Made by a program: the position numbers and the translations under genes
The notes under the pieces: model-generated
What the model was told of the DNA's origin: nothing
Seen by the model: the letters and a program-made list of their open reading frames with translations, nothing else
The model's database searches: none
From: Lewinellaceae bacterium
GTDB lineage: Bacteria > Bacteroidota > Bacteroidia > Chitinophagales > Saprospiraceae
Direction of reading: 5' to 3'
Assembly: GCA_016711435.1 (NCBI GenBank)
Contig: JADJSY010000004.1
Location: forward strand, 161,477 to 225,476
Length of the DNA stretch: 64,000 nt
In this document: piece after piece, positions 46,088-53,535 of the stretch
Layout of the letters: each line of letters starts with the position of its first letter
How positions within the stretch are numbered: the stretch's first letter is position 1

Positions 46088-46741
46088 ATGCCTGTCAATG
46101 TCCATTTTTCTGCTCATAACTCCGCTTCTCCATGCCTTCGGGTAGGCGTAACCGGCGGTATAGGCAGTGGAAAAAGCATTGTTTGTAAAATGCTGCATAC
46201 GCTTGGCGCACCGGTTTATGATGCCGATACCTGGGCAAAATGGCTGTTGCACCTCGATGAAAACATAAAAAAAGGCGTGATCGACATTTTTGGTCCCGAG
46301 GCCTATGACGAACAGGGCGCATACCAGCGCGCCTGGATCGCCGGAATCGTATTTCAGGATGCCGGCAAACTGACCGCGCTCAATGCCCTGGTTCACCCGG
46401 CCGTGGAGCAACACAGCCGGGCCTGGCACGAAGATTGGGCGCACAAAGGAGTGGCTTATACGGTGAAGGAAGCGGCTTTAATGATTGAAAGCGGCAGCTA
46501 CCGGCACCTCGACTTTCTGATTGTCGTAGCAGCACCCGAAGACCTGCGTGTTCAGCGGGTATGCCACCGAGATCAGCTGACCGAAGAGCAGGTGCGGGCG
46601 CGCATCAGTAAACAGATGCCGGAATCGGAAAAAATAAAATTAGCCGACTTTGTGATTCACAATGACGGGAAACAAATGCTCATACCGCAGGTCTGGCAGG
46701 CACACCGACTGATTTTGGAAAAAATACATACCGGACCATGA
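46088..46741 (+). CDS. coaE: Dephospho-CoA kinase
   Basis: The start is the ATG at 46088, just behind a GTG at 46085. The 217-residue protein has the P-loop (GVTGGIGSGKS, about residues 20-30), DADTWAKWLL near 47, LVHPAVEQH and KEAALMIESGSY. Its lid region has QRVCHRDQLTEEQVRARI, and the ADFVIHNDG near the end is typical. It adds the last phosphate of coenzyme A. Its stop overlaps the next start by 4 bases (ATGA), so translation is coupled. Confidence 0.95.
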   Translation: MPVNVHFSAHNSASPCLRVGVTGGIGSGKSIVCKMLHTLGAPVYDADTWAKWLLHLDENIKKGVIDIFGPEAYDEQGAYQRAWIAGIVFQDAGKLTALNALVHPAVEQHSRAWHEDWAHKGVAYTVKEAALMIESGSYRHLDFLIVVAAPEDLRVQRVCHRDQLTEEQVRARISKQMPESEKIKLADFVIHNDGKQMLIPQVWQAHRLILEKIHTGP

Positions 46742-47358
46742 TTCCATTGCTGACCTTGGGTTATTTGCCACCGTTGTCATGGTGTTCCGTGGTGTGGAAG
46801 GCAGAAACAGTGGCGCTCGAAGCCTGCGATCACTACCAGAAAGGAACACAGCGAAATGGCTGTTACCTCGTCGGAGCAAATGGGATACAACGCCTGGTCA
46901 TCCCGCTTGTAAAAGGGAAAAACCAGCAAACCCCTATCCGGGAGGTGCGCATTTCTTACGACCTGCCCTGGCAACGACAGCATTGGCGCAGCATCAAAAC
47001 GGCCTATGGAAACGCTCCTTTTTTTGAACATTATGCCGGTGAAATTATCCGGTTTTACGAACGGCCTTATGCTTTTTTATTCGACTACAACCTTGATTTG
47101 CTCCAATTTATATTGCAGAAAAAATTGGGCTGGAAAGGCAGTTTCAAACTTACGGATCAATATTATCCCAAAAAAGAATGGCCGCAAGGGATTGATTTCA
47201 GGGATACCTTTACGGGTAGTCACGAACAATTTCCGGACTGGTATGAACCGCAGCCATACGCGCAGGTTTTTTCAGAAAGAAGCGGATTTATTCCTAATCT
47301 TTCTATTTTAGATGCGCTTTTTTGCCAGGGAAAACAAGTCGTGAATCGTGAGTCGTGA
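46738..47358 (+). CDS. WbqC-like family protein
   Basis: The 206-residue protein has GYLPPLSWCSVVWKAE near the N-terminus, YQKGTQRNGCYLVGANG, the charged LVKGKNQQTPIREVRI and HWRSIKTAYGNAPFFEHY. These are marks of the WbqC-like family, associated with sugar/O-antigen or lipid pathways but biochemically undefined. It overlaps coaE by 4 bp. The last codons (VVNRES) and the stop are made of GTGAATCGTGAG words, which belong to the repeat that follows. Confidence 0.85.
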   Translation: MIPLLTLGYLPPLSWCSVVWKAETVALEACDHYQKGTQRNGCYLVGANGIQRLVIPLVKGKNQQTPIREVRISYDLPWQRQHWRSIKTAYGNAPFFEHYAGEIIRFYERPYAFLFDYNLDLLQFILQKKLGWKGSFKLTDQYYPKKEWPQGIDFRDTFTGSHEQFPDWYEPQPYAQVFSERSGFIPNLSILDALFCQGKQVVNRES

Positions 47359-47715
47359 ATCGTGAGTTGTGAGTTGTGAGTTGTGAGTTGTGAGAGTCGT
47401 CCCGTTTGGCGGTTCTGGTGGTTTGGGTTCGGTTTTTCAGGTTTGGAATCGCGAATCGTAAGACAAGTTAAAACATTGATTATCAAGAATGTGAATAATG
47501 GATTACAGTGAATCTATTATTTGAATAAGTAATAAAAATATCCCGCCATGTCCATAAACAAACACCTGAGCAAGTATGCTCTCGATCTTTTAATCTGTAC
47601 CATTTCTCACATCTCACATCTCACGATTCCAGGCCTGAAAAACCGAACCCAAACCACCAGAGCCGCCAAACGGGATGCTTCTCACTTCTCACTTCTCACT
47701 TCTCACACGCTCACC
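47341..47715. repeat. Split inverted repeat that runs into a gene start
   Basis: The core arms 47401-47451 and 47624-47674 match at 48 of 51 positions (CCCGTTTGGCGG, GGTGGTTTGGGTTCGG, TTTTTCAGG). Outer words are GTGAGTT on the left (from 47341) and TCTCACTTCTCAC on the right (to about 47715). A spacer of about 170 bp separates the arms. The right arm lies inside the open frame of the following hydrolase. The 7541-7611 sequence is a diverged copy of the right arm. Confidence 0.85.
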
Positions 47716-49563
47716 TCTCACCTCTTTTTTTGGCTGCTTGCCCTGCCCATTTGCGCCTGCGGTCAACCGACGTATACCGCCAATGATGTGGTGCCGCCTT
47801 ACAACGGGAAGTTTGGTTACGGGGCCAATATCGGATACTTTCCGCCCCACTACTACGATATGGAACTGGCTACCCTGGCGCACGGCTCGCCCGACGGGAA
47901 GGTGCCGGGCATGGGTGTGACCACGATCAGGCCCGGGCTTTTTGAACATTTTCTCGATTACTGGGGCTACGATATTCGCAAACAGCATTTTCAATATTAT
48001 GACAGCATTGGCTTGCAAAATGTGGTGGCTATCATCGGATTCCCGGGCGAAACGAACCGCGATCCGGCTTTTTACTGCCCCGGCGAACGCAGCGAACTGT
48101 TTAAAAACCTGTACGAACCGATCTGGGACAACGGTGAAAACGGCACGCCGGTCAACGACAACAACCCCTATGCACTTTATTGCTGGAAAGCAGCGAACAC
48201 CTACAAAGGGCTGATTCGTATCTGGGAAGTGTGGAACGAACCGGACGTGGACAATGGCAATGCCTGGAAAGAACCGGGTATGCCGGGCAACTGGTGGGAA
48301 AACGCGCCCGAACCCTGTGAAACCAAACTCAAATCACCCGCCTATTTTTATGTCCGCCTGCTGCGTATCAGTTATGAAGTGATAAAATCCGTTGATCCTG
48401 AGGCGTTTATCGCTGTTGGCGGATTGGGCTGGCCCAGTTACCTGGACGTTGTGTGCCGTTATTCCGACAACCCTTTTGATGGTACGGTTAGCGCCGATTA
48501 CCCGTTCAAAGGCGGCGCTTATTTCGATGTCATGAGTTTTCATTCCTATCCGCACCTCGACAATTCGTTGCGGGAATGGAGCAATGACATTAACAATTTT
48601 CGGTATTACCGGCACTCCGACCGGGCGGTGGATGGCATCTGGCGGCTGATGGATAAATTTGACGCCGTGCTGAAAACGCATGGGTACAACAACACGATTT
48701 ATCCGGCGAAACACTGGATTTGTACGGAGTTCAACCTGCCGCGCAGGGCATTTGGAGAGTACATGGGCTCGGAAGAAAGCCAGGTCAATTTTTTGATCAA
48801 ATCGCTTGTCACAGCCCAAATGCGCAAGGTGCTCCAGATGCACGTGTATGCGCTATCCGATGAAAAACCCGCCAGTGAAGCCAATAATGAATTTTCATTT
48901 ATGGGGCTTTTTGAAAACCTGAATAATATCGTTCCTTTTAACGGGAAACCCAATTCCGTGGCGTGGGCCATGAAAACGACCGAGGAAATGCTGGGAAACG
49001 CCCGGTACGACCCGGTACGCACGGACAAGTTAAATCTCCCCGACAACATACGGGGCGCCGCGTTTCGCTCTGATTTGGGGCAGTATACCTATGTTTTGTG
49101 GGCTGTTACCAACCTGGACAACGACGAAACAGTAAAGGCTACCTATACTTTTCCGCCGGAACTGAATATACAATACATGGAAGCACGGCTATGGAATTTC
49201 AGCAAAAGTCGGGTGGGCCAACCCGTCCACGCCCGGCAGCTGCAACTCAGCGGCGGTCCTGTTTTTTTACGCGAAACGCTTGTGGGCAATGATTTTCCCA
49301 AAAAACCTACATTCAGGCCCAATCCCGTTACAAACGGCATCGCCGTGTATGAATTCTGGATGTTTGAGGATGGTTTTGCAAACATCGAATTGTATGACAG
49401 CAGCGGAAAACTGCTCCAGATCATAGCCGACAATGAACAACTGCTGGAAGGTCCGCAGGCGCGGTTCATCCAGATGAGTCATTATCCGCAAGGCATCTAT
49501 TTCATCAAATTGAGTACGCCTTTCAGCAACGATACGCTCAAGTTTGTAAAACAGGGGAATTGA
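47548..49563 (+). CDS. Secreted glycoside hydrolase (clan GH-A like) with T9SS sorting domain
   Basis: This is a 671-codon frame. Residues after about 70 form a TIM-barrel hydrolase: GANIGYFPPHYYDME, WEVWNEPDVDNG near 230 (the NEP acid/base Glu), HSYPHLDNSL near 335 and WICTEFNLPRR near 390 (nucleophile Glu). The end (FRPNPVTNG, MSHYPQGIYFIKL) is a T9SS type A domain. The substrate is unknown; beta-linked polysaccharide is likely. The first about 50 codons come from the inverted repeat, and the likely signal peptide (LFFWLLALPICACGQ) has no ATG of its own, so the ATG at 47548 is uncertain. Confidence 0.85.
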   Translation: MSINKHLSKYALDLLICTISHISHLTIPGLKNRTQTTRAAKRDASHFSLLTSHTLTSHLFFWLLALPICACGQPTYTANDVVPPYNGKFGYGANIGYFPPHYYDMELATLAHGSPDGKVPGMGVTTIRPGLFEHFLDYWGYDIRKQHFQYYDSIGLQNVVAIIGFPGETNRDPAFYCPGERSELFKNLYEPIWDNGENGTPVNDNNPYALYCWKAANTYKGLIRIWEVWNEPDVDNGNAWKEPGMPGNWWENAPEPCETKLKSPAYFYVRLLRISYEVIKSVDPEAFIAVGGLGWPSYLDVVCRYSDNPFDGTVSADYPFKGGAYFDVMSFHSYPHLDNSLREWSNDINNFRYYRHSDRAVDGIWRLMDKFDAVLKTHGYNNTIYPAKHWICTEFNLPRRAFGEYMGSEESQVNFLIKSLVTAQMRKVLQMHVYALSDEKPASEANNEFSFMGLFENLNNIVPFNGKPNSVAWAMKTTEEMLGNARYDPVRTDKLNLPDNIRGAAFRSDLGQYTYVLWAVTNLDNDETVKATYTFPPELNIQYMEARLWNFSKSRVGQPVHARQLQLSGGPVFLRETLVGNDFPKKPTFRPNPVTNGIAVYEFWMFEDGFANIELYDSSGKLLQIIADNEQLLEGPQARFIQMSHYPQGIYFIKLSTPFSNDTLKFVKQGN

Positions 49564-49569
49564 AATTAT

Positions 49570-49661
49570 CAGGGATGAGGAATGAGGGATGAGGGATGCC
49601 GAACGTTATGTCGGACATCACGCTCGGTCATTCCTCATCCCTCATTCCTCATTCCTCATTA
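49570..49661. repeat. Palindrome, ATGCCGAGCGTTATGTC family, copy 2, shared by convergent genes
   Basis: The left side has GGGATGAGG words and GATGCCGAACGTTATGTC. The right side has GACATCACGCTCGG and ATTCCTCATCCCTCATTCC. It begins 7 nt after the hydrolase stop (49563). It reaches into the last codons of the convergent acetyltransferase (49642), whose ending (MRNEE, stop) is made of GAGGAATGAGGAA words. Confidence 0.88.
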
Positions 49662-50172
49662 GACTTACTTCCTTTTTCATCAGCCAGTCTAACTGAGGGT
49701 CTGTTCCGACAACAAATGTTTCCGTTCCAAAAATTTGATACCCGCAACGTTCATAAAATCGGACGGCAGGCGGGTTGGCCTGCCAGACGCTGAGCCAAAG
49801 CCATTCGGCGCCAGCAATGGCTGCCTGTTCATGGGCAAAGCGGAGCACCTTTTCACCGATACCCCTGCCCTGCATGGCCTGTTCGACATAAATTCGTTCA
49901 ACCTGTACGGTATGACGGCTGTTTAATTCGGGCGGATGATGGTCGAAATTGAGTTTCAGGTATGCGACCAACTGTTCGCCGATGTAAGCGAACCAAAACG
50001 CAGAGAAGGGATGCGCGATTTCAGCCTTGATTTGTTCGAGGCTGAAATATTTTTCGCAGTATGCTTTAAAATCGTGTGGATTGTTGTTGGCTTCGTACGC
50101 TACACGAAACGTGCGCTCCGCAAAGGAACGTAGCAATTCCGCATCAGCCGTTTGAACACGGGTAATGGTCAT
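49642..50172 (-). CDS. GNAT family N-acetyltransferase
   Basis: This 176-residue protein has the GNAT fold markers VERIYVEQAMQGRGIGEKVL (acetyl-CoA loop Q/RxxGxG at about residues 100-106) and VRFYERCGYQIFGTE. It transfers an acetyl group from acetyl-CoA; the acceptor is unknown. It lies 4 bp after the LytTR regulator gene ends (50177), so the two may be co-transcribed downstream of the sensor kinase. Its C-terminal codons fall in the palindrome. Confidence 0.88.
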   Translation of the reverse strand: MTITRVQTADAELLRSFAERTFRVAYEANNNPHDFKAYCEKYFSLEQIKAEIAHPFSAFWFAYIGEQLVAYLKLNFDHHPPELNSRHTVQVERIYVEQAMQGRGIGEKVLRFAHEQAAIAGAEWLWLSVWQANPPAVRFYERCGYQIFGTETFVVGTDPQLDWLMKKEVSLMRNEE

Positions 50173-50176
50173 CTAC

Positions 50177-50920
50177 TCACAAGCGGTTTTTTTCAATGAG
50201 CACCAGCAAATCGTCGCGGTAATTTTTACCAATCGGCAACAGTTTCGGGCGTTCTTTTTCCATCACTTCGATCATATTGCCTTCGATGGCCATGATTTTG
50301 TCCATAGCAATAATGTAGGAGCGGTGGATGCGTTTGAAACGGCCTTTGGGCAGGCGGTCTTCGAGGCTTTTCATTGTTTGCAGGGTAATGACACGCCCTG
50401 CTATGAGGCGGATAATGACATAATCCTTCAAGCCTTCAATGTAGATGATGTCTTCAAAATTTACTTTCACCAGTTTCTTGTCCGCTTTCACAAAAAAGAA
50501 ATCAAGCCCGTCGTTTTGGGGCGTGCTGGCCGGAATGCTGGATGCTGCCAGGTCGCGCTGCGCCAGGTCCGACTGTTCCAGCGCTTTATTGACCGCCTTC
50601 ATAAAACGATCCAGCGAAATGGGTTTCAGCAGATAGTCGAGCACGTTGAGGTCGAACCCCTGAATCGCATAATTCGGATAAGCCGTGGTAAAAACCACCA
50701 TTGGAGGATGGATCAGGGTTTTCACAAAATCAATCCCCGTGAGTTGAGGCATTTGTATATCTAGAAACATGAGGTCGATTTGATGGGCTTTTAAAGCCTC
50801 ATTCGCCTCCAATGCATTGGAGCATCTTTTCACCAGGTTCAGGTCGGAAATTTGACCTACATAAGTCTCGAGTACGTCGAGGGCTAAGGGTTCGTCATCG
50901 ACGATAAGCACATTCAGCAT
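50177..50920 (-). CDS. LytTR-family response regulator
   Basis: The 247-residue protein has an N-terminal receiver domain with DDE (residues 8-10), phosphoacceptor Asp54 (LMFLDIQMP) and a Lys in LLKPISL near 105. The C-terminal LytTR DNA-binding domain shows FVKADKKLVKVNFEDIIYIE, RFKRIHRSYIIAM and LLPIGKNYRDDLL. It is encoded 113 bp after the LytS-like kinase on the same strand, its likely partner. The target promoters cannot be read here. Confidence 0.93.
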   Translation of the reverse strand: MLNVLIVDDEPLALDVLETYVGQISDLNLVKRCSNALEANEALKAHQIDLMFLDIQMPQLTGIDFVKTLIHPPMVVFTTAYPNYAIQGFDLNVLDYLLKPISLDRFMKAVNKALEQSDLAQRDLAASSIPASTPQNDGLDFFFVKADKKLVKVNFEDIIYIEGLKDYVIIRLIAGRVITLQTMKSLEDRLPKGRFKRIHRSYIIAMDKIMAIEGNMIEVMEKERPKLLPIGKNYRDDLLVLIEKNRL

Positions 50921-51033
50921 GGCACAGTTGATTTCAGTTTTCGGATGTATGGTTTTAAAAGGCTGGACTAAGGTAGATTGTATGCTTTGAACAAGTCAAG
51001 TTTTTCAGAATTTTAATTTCAAGGTACGCTGTG

Positions 51034-52083
51034 TTATATCATTTTCAACTGCAAAGTAACCGAATAGCGATGCGGTTCATCCTGTATGATTAACGTATGG
51101 TTTTCAGGATATAACATTTGCAGCCGTTGCCGGACGTTCACCAGCCCGATACCGCCGCTGCGCGGGTGTTCCTGGCGGGGCACACGTTCTGCCTTGCTGT
51201 TTTCGATAAAAAATTCGAGGTCTTCCCCTAAGACGCGAAGACGAAGCCGCACAAACCCACCGCCTTGCAACTGATTGTTCAGTCCGTGTTTAAAACTGTT
51301 TTCCAGAAACGGGATAAACAGCAGCGGCGCCACCATTTGTTCGCTGATCTGGCCTTCCACCACAAAACGAATATCTGCTTCCTTAGGCTGGCGTAGTCGC
51401 TCGAGGTCGAGATAATTATAAATGTATTGTATCTCTTTGGTGAGGTGCACCCTGCGTTCATTGCATTCATATAGCATATAACGCATGATTTCGGATAGTT
51501 TCAGTACAATTTCCGGCGCTTTATCGCTTTTTTTCAGGGTCAGTGCGTACAGGTTGTTCAGCGTATTGAACAGGAAATGTGGATTGATCTGGCTTTTTAA
51601 AAAACGAAGTTCCGACTGCATGGTCTGGGTAAGCAGCACTTGTTTTTCATTTTGATAGCGCCACCAATCCATGATTACCCGTAAAATAGTAGAGACAAAA
51701 ATGACGATCACATTGCCGATAAAAATCCAAATCTGCGTCTCTACCAGCCGCGCCCGGTACAGTGGCTGATCGTGAAATTTGAGGTAAAAAACCAGCACTT
51801 CAATCGGCGTCACCAATGCGCAAACAGCCAGTACCAGACCAAAATAAACAAAGGCGTATCGCGCTAAGTAATTGGGAATCAGGTACAACAGATTCAGATA
51901 CACCAAAAACGCATAGAACAGCAACTGAATAAGTTCGTTGCCCAGCGCAAAACGCATTTCGATACCTTTCTCGTAATCTGCCCACAAAATCAGGCTAAAC
52001 AACAAGAGCCAAAACAGCCCGTGGTATACCGGCCTTTGGTATAAAAAACCATAAATACGATCGAGCAGACTGCGGGTTTTCAT
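51034..52083 (-). CDS. LytS-like sensor histidine kinase
   Basis: I use the ATG at 52083 (MKTRSLLDRIYGFLYQ). The roughly 349-residue protein has four transmembrane helices in the first half (LFWLLLFSLILWADY, YAFLVYLNLLYLIPNY and two more). A His_kinase domain follows with QINPHFLFNTLNNLYA (phospho-His near residue 170), PFLENSFKHGL and GIGLVNVRQRLQ. This is the LytS/YehU class. It should phosphorylate the LytTR regulator encoded next. No extracellular sensor domain is visible, so a membrane or lipid signal is likely. Confidence 0.92.
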   Translation of the reverse strand: MKTRSLLDRIYGFLYQRPVYHGLFWLLLFSLILWADYEKGIEMRFALGNELIQLLFYAFLVYLNLLYLIPNYLARYAFVYFGLVLAVCALVTPIEVLVFYLKFHDQPLYRARLVETQIWIFIGNVIVIFVSTILRVIMDWWRYQNEKQVLLTQTMQSELRFLKSQINPHFLFNTLNNLYALTLKKSDKAPEIVLKLSEIMRYMLYECNERRVHLTKEIQYIYNYLDLERLRQPKEADIRFVVEGQISEQMVAPLLFIPFLENSFKHGLNNQLQGGGFVRLRLRVLGEDLEFFIENSKAERVPRQEHPRSGGIGLVNVRQRLQMLYPENHTLIIQDEPHRYSVTLQLKMI

Positions 52084-52203
52084 AAATTCAAGGCAACAAG
52101 GTGCAAATAAGCAGCGGCACAATGTTACCAGCGGCAAAAGAATTTAATTCTCCCGGGTACAATTTACTTTTTCGATCAACGCAACGGATGGGGGGACTAG
52201 TTT

Positions 52204-52356
52204 TAGTGTTTGGTGTTTGGTGTTTGGTGTTTGGGGCGCTTCGCCTTTGGCTAGTGTTTGGTGTTTCGTGTTTCGTGTTTGGGGGTGCTTTGCCTAAGCC
52301 ACTCACTTTTGCCAAAGGCGGAGCGCCCCAAACACTAAACACCATACACTATACAC
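52204..52356. repeat. Palindromic repeat, GTTTGGTGTTT family, copy 3 (divergent position)
   Basis: Two left arms (52204-52251 and 52252-52294) and one right arm (52311-52356, GCCAAAGGCGGAGCGCCCC then AAACACTAAACACC) repeat the layout of 6022-6194. It lies between divergent genes (LytS start 52083, tpiA start 52414), so no stop codon is near. Otherwise that spacer has only TACTTTGG at 52369-52376, a weak tpiA promoter. Confidence 0.85.
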
Positions 52357-52413
52357 ATAAAAGCCCTACTTTGGCAGCCTGAAAAAAACATTTATTAAAC
52401 TCTCTCTCCCGAC

Positions 52414-53169
52414 ATGCGCCAGCAAATAGTAGCCGGAAACTGGAAAATGAACAAAGCCCTCGAAGAAGGGCTTGAATTGACAAAAAGTATCCTTGAAAAG
52501 GTGGAAAAACCGAAAGGCCTGGTGGTGATTGCGCCGCCGCTCACCCACCTGCGCGACGTAGGCAAAATGTTGAAAGTCCGCAAATACTTTCACTTAGCCG
52601 CACAAAATTGCCACCACGAGGAAAAAGGTGCATTTACCGGCGAGGTTTCCGCAGATATGGTCGCTTCCGTCGGAGCCGAATTTGTTATCATCGGCCATTC
52701 CGAACGCCGCTTGTATTTTAAAGAAAAAAACGATGTGCTGGCTGCAAAAGTCAATGTCACACTGGCCCGCGGGATGCGCCCGATTTTTTGCTGCGGAGAG
52801 CCTTTGCATATCCGGGAAGTGGATACGCATGTGGGATATGTGGCTAAACAATTGAAAGCCGGCCTTTTCCACTTAAAAGAAGAAGATTTCCGCAAAGTGG
52901 TGATCGCCTATGAACCCATCTGGGCCATCGGTACGGGCCGCACCGCCAGCAGCCAGCAGGCCCAGGATATGCACCTCGCTATCCGGGTATTGGTGTCTAA
53001 GAAATACGGCCGAAGCGTAGCGGACGAAACGACTATCCTGTACGGCGGCTCCTGCAACGCACAAAATGCTGCCGAACTTTTCTCGCAACCCGACGTCGAC
53101 GGCGGTCTGATCGGCGGCGCATCACTCAAAGCGGATGATTTTGCGGTGATTGTGGGGGCGTTGAAGTGA
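52414..53169 (+). CDS. tpiA: Triosephosphate isomerase
   Basis: The 251-residue length and motifs are standard: GNWKMN (Lys11), IIGHSERR (His near 96), catalytic Glu in AYEPIWAIGTG (near 168), YGGSCNAQNA and GGLIGGASL near the end. It interconverts dihydroxyacetone phosphate and glyceraldehyde-3-phosphate in glycolysis. No other glycolytic gene is nearby. Its TGA stop begins the GTGAATCGTGAGTAG words of the following palindrome. Confidence 0.97.
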   Translation: MRQQIVAGNWKMNKALEEGLELTKSILEKVEKPKGLVVIAPPLTHLRDVGKMLKVRKYFHLAAQNCHHEEKGAFTGEVSADMVASVGAEFVIIGHSERRLYFKEKNDVLAAKVNVTLARGMRPIFCCGEPLHIREVDTHVGYVAKQLKAGLFHLKEEDFRKVVIAYEPIWAIGTGRTASSQQAQDMHLAIRVLVSKKYGRSVADETTILYGGSCNAQNAAELFSQPDVDGGLIGGASLKADDFAVIVGALK

Positions 53170-53170
53170 A

Positions 53171-53280
53171 TCGTGAGTAGTGAGTAGTGAGTGGCATTCG
53201 TTTAGAAGAACGGACTCATCATTCTTCAAACGAATGCCACTCACTACTCACTACTCACTACTCACTACTCACTACTCACT
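53171..53280. repeat. Palindrome of GTGAGTAG words shared by convergent genes
   Basis: The left side is GAGTAGTGAGTAGTGAGTGG then CATTCGTTTA. The right side is AAACGAATGCCACTCACTAC followed by five more CTCACTA units. The core GTGGCATTCGTTT pairs perfectly. It begins at the tpiA stop and ends at the stop of the T9SS domain fragment at 53272, whose TAG is itself a GAGTAG word. Confidence 0.9.
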
Positions 53281-53535
53281 CACCACAAACTTGCTGGTTT
53301 TCACCCCGGCATCCGAGCGAATTTCCAACTGGTACATACCTGTTGTGAGGCTGCGTACATTCAACTGCTGGTTGAAAACACCCGTTGGTACCGCGCCGAA
53401 ATCACCTTCCAGCACCATGCGGCCCGCAAGGTCGCGTACGGCGTAGCGCAGGTTTTCAGTCGAATTCAGGTTGAACTGAATCATCAAATCGCCTTTCGTC
53501 GGGTTGGGCGACAATTGCAGGGCCTCCAGTTTATC
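53272..53535 (-). pseudogene. T9SS sorting domain cut off by an in-frame stop
   Basis: This is the same reading frame as the DUF4397 protein upstream, right after its TAA at 53536-53538. It reads DKLEALQLSPNPTKGDLMIQ and continues to SLTTGMYQLEIRSD, a complete T9SS type A sorting domain. A one-base change in the TAA would restore a single protein of about 1175 residues. If the stop is real, the repeat protein cannot be sorted by T9SS. Confidence 0.75.

Noticed and set aside
258..53280. CRISPR array
   Set aside because: The repeated words are palindromes in separate spacers, with no regular direct repeats and unique spacers, and no cas gene nearby.
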